Part shown: in pieces, positions 21,801 through 40,705 of the stretch
How the letters are laid out: every line of letters begins with the position of its first letter
How positions within the stretch are numbered: the first letter of the stretch is position 1
Position numbers and translations under genes: made by a program
The notes under the pieces: model-generated
What the model saw: the letters and a program-made list of their open reading frames with translations, nothing else
Told to the model about the DNA's origin: nothing
The model's database searches: none
Origin: Aporrectodea caliginosa
Lineage: Eukaryota; Annelida; Clitellata; Crassiclitellata; Lumbricidae
Assembly: GCA_020284085.1 (NCBI GenBank)
Contig: JACEVL010000429.1
Coordinates: forward strand, 423,001-487,000
Length of the DNA stretch: 64,000 nucleotides
Direction: 5' to 3'

Positions 21801-24293
21801 AGTTTACACTAAGCCTGTATTCATGAAAAGTATCCTCAGTATGTTTCACAAGAGAAGCTGATTATTATTGAAAGTTTAAGTGATTACACAGATATGCATT
21901 GTTTTTGTAGTGATTTACCATATATATGAAATTAACATCAAATATATATCTTTGTTACCAAATAAAGCTGAATAGATAAGTACAGCAACTTAACTTTCCA
22001 GTAATTAAAATGACCCATGAATTTAATACATGGACCACATCCGTTTATGGAAGCAGAGCCGGATTAACCTATAAGCGAAATAAGCCATGACTTAGGGCCC
22101 CACAACGTTTTGAGGGCCCCCAACTGTCAGGAAATATAAAATCAGATGGTACAAAGGTCCTATTTGACATGGCTTAGAGCCCCACAACGTTTTGAGGGCC
22201 CCAACTGTCAGGAAATAATAAATCAGATGGTACAAAGGTCCTATTTGACAATTTTCTTCTGGAAAAGACGGAAAAGCAAAAAAAAGTCATCAGAAATTTT
22301 TCAAAGTAATAAACATGGTTTTTCTCCAAATCTGGAAAAAAAATGCATGGCTTTCCGGTTAGGGCCCCGGATGTCTTAACCCGGCCCTTGGCTTAGGGCC
22401 CCGAAAGTCTTAATCCGGCCCTGTATGGAAGTCTTAGTTTAGCATTAATACTGGTAAATGTTTTCCACATACTGCATGTAAACTGGTACTTTATTTAACT
22501 TACTTATTTTTCATTTTTAGTCGCTCAAGTATTTTCTTGATGCTGAAAAAAGTGAGTACAGGTTAAATTGCAATTGTTATCATTTTTAAGAGCATAACCA
22601 TCGACATCATCTTTTAATGTCAACTCTATATGGCAATAATCATTAAACAACGTTCACTCTTGAGCTGATATCATGCTTCTAGACCTCAACATGCATGTTT
22701 GAAGATGTGTGTAGGTCAGTAATTAAGTGTGGATAGATTACTCCTCAACCACTCGCTTGAGTCACTTCATGGAAGTTGTTTCTGTATAGTCAAATTTTGA
22801 GAAATTACGACTGAAGGATAATTAGCATTCAACCACTCACTTCATAGAAGTTGTTTTTGTATAGTCAAACTTTGAGTCATTATGACCATAAGGATAATTA
22901 ACATTCAACTGCTCACTTTATAGGTGTTTTTGTATGGTCAAATTTTGAAAAATTACAACTGCAGGATAATTAAGTACAGCTGACACCACTAAGTGCATAA
23001 CGGAAAAGTGCATAATTTGCTTACCAGTATGTATGTATGTATGAGCACTTGTTATAGCGCCCCTTCAAGATTTCTATTCAGAGGCGCTCCCGACTACAGC
23101 GCGGACACTGAGTCCGAGTTTCACGCCGAAGCGCATGAGCAATTGCGAGTGAAGGACTTGCCCAGGGTCCCTATGTATGTGCATAGAAGCTGGCTGATAC
23201 CATTTTAAGATAGGGTATTTCAGTGGAAGACAACTTCGTCGGGTATGTACATAATTCGGTTATGTACACAGCCGACTACATGCCCGTAATGCATTGCGCT
23301 CTGTATTTCAATGCTGCTTAATTGCATAGGCAGGTCAGAACATTCTGTCCGCCTAGGCATTCGCCCATGGACAGCAAAAGACTCTGGCTGTTCACTGGTC
23401 TGTCTTGGCTGCACTGTGGTCCGTATCAGCAGGTGACGTAACATTGCTAACATTGCTACATATCATATGTTTGGTGTACCAGTACATTTAGCCAATATTA
23501 CACAGTACATGTGAACTTCTCTTATGTGCACAAGTCGACAAGTAACAGGCTTAAGGCAGTCCCGAGGCTATGCACTTAAGCAGCATCCACTGTACTGGTA
23601 AAGCTGATGTGGAAGTACACAATTAACACAAGTACCTTTCACAGGACACGCATTTCCTTCAAATAACCAGAATCCACAAGAGTTAAAGTTTTGTGCCATT
23701 CACCGGAAATTTATGCTGGGTATATTCACATATCCAAGATTTATATAGCACATGTTTGGCAATTTCTCAAAGGTTATATGTATATGCTTTGTTTCAATTT
23801 TATTCTGTTCAGTTGATCCAGGATTCTACAGCATGAATCTTCTCATGATTGGCAAGACCTATTTACGGCTGAAGGAGACGGAACTAGCAAAACAGTACCT
23901 GACCAGAGCAAGGGAATATCCAATAACTACAGAGGATGACAAGAAGGTAATTAAATCACATCACAATTGTAACTTCTTATTTTAGATTTCACTTCAAAGG
24001 TAATTCAATCATACCAAAGCTGGTGCTTATTTTAAAACTTGCGATTGAACTTAATTTTGACTGGTTTTTATCAAGTGCTTAAGCTTTTTCATACAGGTTG
24101 ACATAGGACGACAAGGGAATTCAGTAACATCATAGCTTTAGATTTTAACATAATTAAATTATCAGACATCAAAACTTTTTTTACAGAATTCTGCTTGGAT
24201 TGTGATCTGCATTGCCTCCTTTTTCTCAAAAGCCATTAACTTTTGTTTCAGGCTCATCAAGAAGCAACAGAATTGCTAAGCAAGCTGAAGTGA
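15867..24293 (+). CDS. RMDN1: Regulator of microtubule dynamics protein 1 (RMDN1-like), nine exons
   Basis: Exons: 15867-15974, 16610-16712, 17110-17357, 18108-18197, 19340-19395, 19904-19991, 22521-22551, 23813-23946, 24252-24293 (TGA). All use GT-AG sites and compatible phases; the product is about 300 residues against 314 in human RMDN1. Family landmarks in order: EIVWRLARATCDKAK, YEALGYAEQAL, WYAIMLDYVGEYEG, KAYHIKEHF, KAIELNPTDATSVHLLGYW, VVFATPPSSTYEE, LLMIGKTYLRLKETELAKQY. These form TPR-like helical repeats of a protein associated with microtubules and mitochondria. The first 36 residues have seven Lys/Arg and no acidic residue, like a mitochondrial presequence, which favours RMDN1 over RMDN2/3; exon 1's donor (TGG|GTATTT) is weak, so this end is less sure. 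An AATAAA lies at 24411. Introns 6 and 7 are full of transposons. Confidence 0.92.
17690..17945 (-). pseudogene. Degenerate L2/CR1-like LINE 3' end in RMDN1 intron 3
   Basis: The minus strand reads RAFRVAGPRAWNSLPAPIQE followed by a Phe-Lys-Lys-rich stretch, the usual C-terminus of CR1/L2 LINE polymerases. The 3' end has AGTAGCTTGCTACCAACAAC then GCTATATAAAT. A related 3' tail is at 27944-28045. Confidence 0.65.
18366..18588 (+). repeat. tRNA-derived SINE, family A, in RMDN1 intron 4
   Basis: The tRNA-like head starts GGGGCGCGGTGGTGTAGGG; the B box GTTCGAATCC is intact. A central domain GGGACCCTGGACAAGTCC follows, then a 3' part ending CTTGAAGGGGCGCTATAACA and a (CATA)n tail. It is a close relative of 62821-63058 with small deletions in the head. 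Confidence 0.85.
19517..19775 (-). repeat. tRNA-derived SINE, family B, copy 2, in RMDN1 intron 5
   Basis: Minus strand. The head contains TAGTCTAGTGGTCAGAATG, a good A box, with a weak B box GTGTTCATATTCCC. The body, including GGTGAGTGGCCAGTCCTC and ATCTTCCCACC, matches 7329-7610. Confidence 0.65.
20160..21870 (-). pseudogene. L2/CR1-like LINE 3' fragment split by a hAT insertion, RMDN1 intron 6
   Basis: Minus strand. The part at 20496-20188 includes the C-terminal signature FSVVGPTIWNNLPSDLRVLL, then LYRRSWAGSASE and a 3' end GGGAGCGCCTCTGAGTAG plus GGGGCGCTATATAA. The upstream part of the coding remnant resumes beyond the hAT at about 21677-21780 (NERRLLDLLNILQ). It is 5' truncated. Confidence 0.75.
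20462..21668. mobile_element. hAT-type transposon inserted in the LINE fragment
   Basis: Ends CAGGGCCGTAGC and GCTACGGCCCTG are perfect 12-bp inverted repeats. The perfect 8-bp duplication CTGAAGAA flanks them (20454-20461, 21669-21676). The 1,207-bp interior has no intact ORF and no recognised transposase. Confidence 0.9.
22054..22423. mobile_element. hAT-type MITE with internal duplication, RMDN1 intron 6
   Basis: Ends CAGAGCCGGATTAA and TTAATCCGGCCCTG are inverted repeats with one mismatch. The perfect 8-bp duplication TATGGAAG lies on both sides (22046-22053, 22424-22431). An internal block of about 85 bp starting GGGCCCCACAACGTTTTGAG near 22095 is repeated in tandem near 22168; a shorter echo of the right end lies at 22355-22385. 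Confidence 0.9.
22977..23592. mobile_element. Probable TA-target (Tc1/mariner/pogo-like) element, RMDN1 intron 7
   Basis: Imperfect inverted ends are flanked by TA: left CAGCTGACACCACTAAGTGC, right complement CAGTGGATGCTGCTTAAGTG, both then reading CATA. No transposase is seen. A truncated SINE is nested at 23029-23173. The ends diverge enough that the assignment is tentative. Confidence 0.45.
23029..23173 (-). repeat. tRNA-derived SINE, family A, 5'-truncated
   Basis: Minus strand copy of the body and tail of the SINE at 62821: (CATA)n tail, TTGTTATAGCGCCCCTTCAA on the plus strand, then the central domain ending at GGACTTGCCCAGGGTCCCTA. The tRNA-like head is missing. Confidence 0.85.
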
Positions 24294-24410
24294 AATTGCA
24301 GCATCATGCCAGAGTACTCTTATCAACTTTATAATTTGTTTTAATATATTTTTGGTATATTTTTACAGATAAAACTATGACTTGATCATTGATTTACATG
24401 AAATTGTTTG

Positions 24411-24443
24411 AATAAACAAACATTATTTTTCAACTCTTTATTC
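24411..24443. terminator. Facing poly(A) signals of RMDN1 (+) and GMPR (-)
   Basis: AATAAA at 24411-24416 on the plus strand lies 118 bp after the RMDN1 stop codon. AATAAA on the minus strand (plus-strand TTTATT at 24438-24443) is the nearest signal I found downstream of GMPR, about 1.2 kb past its stop. Cleavage 10-30 bases after each signal would make the two 3' UTRs overlap slightly. The stretch 24444-25674 would be GMPR 3' UTR; nothing else was recognised there. Confidence 0.55.
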
Positions 24444-25674
24444 AGTTAGGTAAAGCAAAGTCCACTCAAATACTCGGTACGTAAATCGGTGTAATCGATA
24501 CACAAAACAAAGGAAACTGGTCTCAAAATATTAATGGACATTGTTCACCCAATACACAAAACAGAAACACAGCAAGCATATCATTACCACAAGTCTTCAT
24601 ACTGAGATGGCAATGCAAAAGCAGGTGCAAGTAGCAGTATTTTTGTTCTCAACAAGGAAACACCAGACAACTTGCAATCACAATATCTACAAACTTATTT
24701 CTTCCATAAACACTTTGCCTTATATATACATTCAACTAAATTTAAACCACCATACTAAATCCATACGAATTCAAGGTTAGGCTAAATCATTAACAACAAA
24801 AAGTGGAAATAAATTGAACAGAAAAAAAATGTTGGCTAGAAGGCAAAATAGAAAAATGATGTAACCTTGATAATAACTTCCAATGAAGATTATAAAGTCC
24901 AGGTCACCATAAAATAATTTTAATCATTATTGATTACCAAGGTTAAATCATTAACAGGAAAACACAAAAATAACGACTCTGGCTAGAAAATGAAACAGAA
25001 AAATTCATCAATAATTGAAACAGTTCCAGCTCATAAATCTTTAAACAACAAAATGACCAGTAATTACAGAAACCTACCAGTTAACAGTGCAAACTGAAAT
25101 ACAAAATATGTAAAACAACAACCATCATTTTAGTTGAAAGGAAATGACATATAGCAGTGTGACGTAGCAGCATCAGCATATGGTAAGACATGTAGCAGTA
25201 TGACTATCAGCAAACATCCAATGCACAGCCAAAGGAAATTGCTCAATGCAAACGTTTGTCACAAAAATGATTTGACCAGTTTCTGACAAACACTAATCAC
25301 ACAAGATTATCAATTTTGATTGACTAATAAACACTGTCAGTCTTCAGCTAAATAAAAACTAACCCAATGAAATCATTGACAATAGCAACACTGGGTGAAA
25401 ACTAACAACTTTATGATGGTAGTAGTAATAACTAATAACAGCGGTAGTAGTACAGGAGGAATAAAAGTTCACTGCCAACACACAACTCAAAAAAGTTCAA
25501 AAACTCTGTGAATCAGAATAAAGTAAAATTACCTCAGTTGGAAAAAAGGAAACAATATAACAAATAGAACAAAAGATAACAGATCGTGCAAACTAAAAAA
25601 GAAATAACTGGTGGGTGGCTTACTGCATGCCATTGCTTTTGGCTGTGCAATTGATTAGCACTTTCACTCGTAAT

Positions 25675-35971
<10,297 letters not shown>

Positions 35972-36429
35972 TTTCCCTTTAAAAAGTTCGAGAACCCAGA
36001 AAATTTATGACCGATCAAACATACGTTCCGATTAAATCTGAAAGAACATAAGCCGATTCAGCCTTGATTCCGGGTGACCTCCCCCTCACCGGATGCGGCA
36101 AATTAAGACACTTCTAGATCTAAATATAGAATCTACGTTCTGGATATTGAGGGCACCTATTCTTAGATTGAGGGCGCCAAAGTTGAGTAAGGCCATATAA
36201 AAGAGACGCGATTAATATATTACGTTGAAATCTACCAAAAACGTAATAATGATAAACAATCCAATTTATGTGCTTTAGCTCAATACTAAGGTAAATGTTG
36301 GCCCAGTTTACGAACAGAATTTGTGCATGCCAATCTTCTTACCTTAAACAGTGGCGCAGGCGCTCCCTAGCGAATGTAGGTAAGTTCTCACAACTTAGGC
36401 CTACCCATCCACGTATGTAAATGTAAATG

Positions 36430-36800
36430 TACTGGATTTTATATAGCGACCGTAGACTATAGCCTCAACCCTGCTTATTTTTGAATGAATTGATCGGGTG
36501 AGATCCTTCACCACCGCCAGTGGCGTCACGAAGGGTTCAGCGCCCAGAGGCAAAATTTGACTGCGCGCCTTTATAATTTTCTTGTTGAATTTAATCAGTC
36601 TTGCCATAGTAGGCCTACTGTGTACAACTGAAAGCTAATTTTTCGCCCCTTGTGCTGCGCCCGGGGGTGGTTGGCACTGGTTGCCTCCTCTTCCCACCCC
36701 CTTCGTTACGCCACTGACCACCGTTGCCCGTTTGAAAATGCGCTGCGCCATTTTAAGGTCCCGTGTACGGATTGGACGGACCGTACGTGTACCCCAGATT
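36430..36800 (+). repeat. Interspersed repeat interrupted by a hAT MITE
   Basis: It carries the same blocks as 30735-30930 (CCTCAACCCTGCTTATTTTT, GAGATCCTTCACCACCG, CCATTTTAAGGTCCC) and starts with LINE-tail-like TATATAGCG. The MITE at 36518-36716 splits it. Confidence 0.65.
36518..36716. mobile_element. hAT-type MITE
   Basis: Inverted ends CAGTGGCGTCACGAAGGG and CCCCTTCGTTACGCCACTG match at nearly all positions. The flanking 8-mers ACCACCGC (36510-36517) and ACCACCGT (36717-36724) agree at 7 of 8. 199 bp, no coding capacity. Confidence 0.88.
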
Positions 36801-36954
36801 TAAATCTCTGACAGGAATATATTCGTGTTTATTATTAATTCAAACTAACACCGTAAAATGATTGCAACTCATAGTATGAACGGATGATTACAAGTTATTA
36901 CAGGAATAAAATTTACTGTAGGCCTATTGCAGCCATGCAAGGCGCCCATCACTT

Positions 36955-37100
36955 CCTACTGCTCATTTTACCAACGCCACTTAGCGAATGAAAGGTTGAG
37001 TTGACCTTTGGGAGGGTAGCGGCACTAGCGGGAATCGATCCCGCGTCCATGCTGATCTTCTGCTCTTCGTGCCGCAGTGTTACAATTCATCTAAACGCCT
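36955..37100 (-). repeat. tRNA-like sequence, probably a SINE head
   Basis: The minus strand has a perfect B-box arm, CGGGATCGATTCCCG, and a weak A-box region (GTTTAGATGAATTG). No clean cloverleaf or anticodon could be drawn, so a tRNA gene is less likely than a SINE fragment. The region 37101-38337 to the next candidate exon shows no other feature; it should contain the GMPR/RhoGEF divergent promoter area. Confidence 0.4.
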
Positions 37101-38337
37101 GCCAATACAGTGAATACACGGATCAAAAGAAATGATCGATGTTGTTATAAATTTGACTAAATATAGACCATTGGCAAATTGGCCTCAAAATGAAGACCGC
37201 GCCTCGAAAGCATAACATCACTGATTTGCGCTGATAGGATAGAGTGGTAGGCCTTACTCTGTCTCTATGTGAACTTTGAACATGCAGCATAGGGCCTAGG
37301 GCGTCGCCCAAATAACGGCAAGGCTGCAGCCGTGTTGCACGGCGTTAAAACTATTTAAGAATTATATATAGTGGATTTACATTTTCCTATCTATAGGCGT
37401 ATATACACATTGTCCATAATACCTACGTATATATTAGCCTATAGCTTTGTAAGCTTACATATTGGTTGATAATGCGATAATATTGTTAAACCAATGACTA
37501 AGAATAATGTTGTGTAGGAGTACGCGTGACCTTGATCACCCTTGGAGTGGAAGCGCTTGGTTCGCTCAGAGCTATCTATTAGAGCTTTTGTAGGCATAGG
37601 TCCTATAGCGGCGATCTGGAGTTTATTTTTTAAGAAGTTTTGCCATATGTATGTATACAATGATGCCGACTCCACCCATTCAGGCCTTCGATCATTAGGC
37701 TAACAATGCCCGCCCGCCCGCTCGTCCTGCACCGGGCTAACCAGCTAAGTATAATGACTGTGGCTGTTGGCATCTAGGACCAAGGGGTCCCGTTCATCAG
37801 CCTAAGAGCCTCTCAGCCTCTTCATCTTCTCCTTCAGTTACGCCAGCTCTACAGACTATAGTCTCTTGGCGGACTGGTATAATTTAAAACAGCCTGGAGC
37901 TCTAGCTATAACCACTCGATCTGCACGGGATAGTTGTTTACAAGAGAGTCATTGGTGATTCAGCATGGGAATTCATCTCTTACCGAACTTTAAACGTCGA
38001 AACTTTAGGCCTAGACATCGATACTACGCATACTACGCGGAGTACAACTATGCATCTGACGCTACACATGCAGCGCTCGTGAATAAGTTGGTGCCCAGCG
38101 CTTAGTTTTCAAGTGGAGCTTTTGAAATTTGGAGTTTACGATACTTCACGATAGTACGAGTCAGTGGGTCATCGATAGGCCCTATTGAAAAACACAGATT
38201 TTTTACAAGCCTCAGCTTTTCAACTTGAACAATTAATCAGGACTGAAGTGATTCTGAAGTGTTGGATAACGGAAATTTGTTTTCGAAATAAACTTGAGTG
38301 ATTTAGATCGATCCTCGTGATACAGTCAGGTAATATT

Positions 38338-38521
38338 ATGTTGAGAATTGAGGAGATTCAGTGTAAATTGCGAGGCCAGCTGGCTACAGCTGTGGTTAGC
38401 GTCGACCAAATGAAACTCGATCGTATATCTTTATCGGTTTTTGGAAGTGAAGGTAGAGAGGCGAATGAGAATGGCAGAACTGGGATGATTTCGGAGACTA
38501 AAAGGAATTCTACAAATGACA
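38338..38521 (+). CDS. Possible first coding exon of the downstream RhoGEF-like gene
   Basis: ATG at 38338 opens 61 codons (start MLRIEEIQCKLRGQLATAVV) ending at the strong donor ACA|GTAAGT. The exon ends one base into a codon, which is the phase required by the exon starting at 55642. The amino-acid sequence matches no family I know. If it joins the downstream gene, intron 1 would be 17 kb and contain the minisatellites and the full LINE. Intervening exons or a separate gene are equally possible. Confidence 0.35.
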
Positions 38522-38720
38522 GTAAGTCGTCCTTTCTCTCAAAACTCTAAGTTACTTACTTACTTAAGTCGCATCGTTATCGTTGTTGTCGTCATGATCG
38601 TCATCATTACTATCATCATCGGTATCGTCGTCGACTTGTCGTAGTCGTCGTCATCACGGTCGTTATCACTACTGATGCTAGTGTCGCCATCATTTAGACC
38701 TTACGCAAATCTCATGCACT

Positions 38721-39023
38721 CAGGCCCGAATTAAGGGGTGCTATAAAGGGTGCTGCAGCACCAGTGGCGTAAATCATGGGGGGAAAGAGGGGACAGTCCC
38801 TCCAAAGTTTTGACTTAAGCCCTGCTGTCCCCCCCAAAATCCGGCCCTCGTAGGTACTCTGTCCCCCCCCAAAGTTATGTATAGATTTTCGCCTCTGTGC
38901 AGCACCCGGGCCCACATGTTATGTGTGTGGTGGTCACTGGTGGTCAGTGGTGGACCATTGGTCGTCAGAGGTGGCCTTTTGAAGGTAATCACCCGGGCAC
39001 GCACTAGCCTTAATGCGACCCTG
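38721..39023. mobile_element. hAT-type MITE containing a second MITE
   Basis: Ends CAGGCCCGAATTAA and TTAATGCGACCCTG are imperfect inverted repeats. A perfect 8-bp duplication CATGCACT is at 38713-38720 and 39024-39031. Without the inner element (136 bp plus 8-bp duplication) it is 159 bp. Confidence 0.8.
38762..38897. mobile_element. hAT-type MITE nested in the MITE at 38721-39023
   Basis: Ends CAGTGGCGTAAATC and GATTTTCGCCTCTG are inverted repeats matching at 12 of 14. The perfect 8-bp duplication TGCAGCAC lies at 38754-38761 and 38898-38905. Its first eight bases match the MITE at 36518, so the two may belong to related families. Confidence 0.82.
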
Positions 39024-39133
39024 CATGCACTAGGCCTACACATATTTTTATGACCATCAGCTGACCAATGCTTATGATTAGATACTGTTGCTATATAAAT
39101 CAAAGATTGAAATATAGTCCATAATGCCTTTAG

Positions 39134-39198
39134 CACTTTACGACGACAAGTTTGTATTCAAAGCACATGTGAAACTAATGCAGCTCCTCGTTAAAGTG
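39134..39198. mobile_element. Palindromic TTAA MITE, copy 2
   Basis: The left end reads CACTTTACGACGACAAG and the right end CTCCTCGTTAAAGTG followed by TTAA (39199-39202). The left target is TTAG, one change from TTAA. Confidence 0.6.
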
Positions 39199-39814
39199 TT
39201 AAATGTTGTCACCACTGCTGATGAGAGCAAATTTAATAAGCAAGTATTCAGTTAAATTACATACAAGATTGTTATAAGCTACATCTGTCTATTGCAGTAA
39301 TTTGTATCAATAACTCTGTTGTCATCACTAACATCATGATCATCATCTTCTTCATCATCATCATTGTAGTGGGTCCTCACAATTATTGTACCTCTTCTCA
39401 GCTCTCGCATCAACCTTGTCTTCAAGAACTATGTGGCTGCCATTAATCTATTTGCAAATGTCTTCATTACAAATGTGCGGTTTGTCATTTACATCTCTTC
39501 ATATAGGCTACTTTACTTCATATAATATATGCCTGACTGTTGATGCTTTGCTTTTTTATTTGTTATATTAAACTCTTAGGTGGTTTCAAGCTGGAAGAAC
39601 CTTCAAGTGTGAATATTTGTTCTGAGAGGCTGTCAAACCATGAACAAAATAGAATCAACGGAATTAATATGGAACTGGTACTTTCAGGAGTGGCCATATT
39701 TCTGGGTACTGTACTTAGTATTTTGCATAACTTCTGGCTTAATGCTCTTTCTCATGTCTCAGGATTTAGCTTGACCAATGGAAAACTTAATTTCCAGATA
39801 CCTTTTTAACCATG

Positions 39815-40620
39815 ATTTCTAAGGGTATGTGGATTGGACCTTTTGCCATGACTCTTGTGGCCTGTGTTTAAACCTGCGTTTACATGCCCTTACTACTCTG
39901 GTCCACGCCTTGATCTGCACTCGGGTGGACTTTTGGAACGCTGTATAGTGTATACATTGCTCTGTCCTCCTCTAATGTTCACAAACTTCAGTCTAGATAT
40001 TCTTAATGCCTCTGCTTGGCTTATAGGCAGCATTCCAAAGTTTGCCCATATATCAGGTTATATTCAGGATTCCCTTCACTGGCTCCCTATTCAACAGCGG
40101 GTGCAGTTCAAAACCCTTTTCCTCATGCGTAATTGCCTTGTGGTGGCCCCGTCGTACCCGAGGTCATTCTGCACTCTGGTCTCCTCCTTACCTGCATGGG
40201 CCTCTGCGATCTTCAACTTGCGGCTTAATGGTTGTCCCACGTGTACGCTCTGCTATGGCCCACTCTAGGTGTTATGCCTGTGTAGGCTTGGAACTGTCTT
40301 CCCCAGTCTCTTCGCCTTGAGTTACTAACCCCTCACCTTCTCAGTTCCAGAGACGCCGTAAGACTTCCTTGCTCGTTGATGCAGGCGCTGATGCAGGTCG
40401 AGAGCGCTGCTGATTTTGAGCGGTGCTGTATAAATGTTTGATTACAATTGCAATTACAAACATAAGTGCAGGATTGACTGAGAGTGAATAATAACTTCAT
40501 GACTTAGCATTTATGACTTAAATAATAACTTTGTGACTTAAATAATAATGTTATGACTTGATGAAATATAATTTGATTGAAATCTGAGATGATGCTAATC
40601 TGACTTAATGGATGATTTGA
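39815..40620 (+). repeat. Repeat unit filled by an L2-like LINE fragment
   Basis: The outer sequence (TGTGGATTGGACCTTTTGCC, ATGACTCTTG, TGTGTTTAAA, then CAGGATTGACTGAGAGTGAA and TAATAAC) recurs inverted at 46330-46950. Between TTTAAA and CAGGATTG lies a LINE fragment (about 39880-40460) whose plus strand reads LIGSIPKFAHISGYIQDSLH and WLPIQQRVQFKTLF, with a 3' end GCGGTGCTGTATAAAT. Exonless sequence 39203-39814 shows nothing recognisable. Confidence 0.7.
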
Positions 40621-40705
40621 CTATGGATATCTGACCTGTTGGAAATCCCACTTAATGTAAATCCATGTAAATCTGGAGATTGTGAATGCAGCCTGTTCAA
40701 GAGCG

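Noticed and set aside
36955..37100. A functional tRNA gene
   Set aside because: The B box is perfect, but no consistent acceptor stem or anticodon loop could be drawn; treated as a SINE-like fragment.
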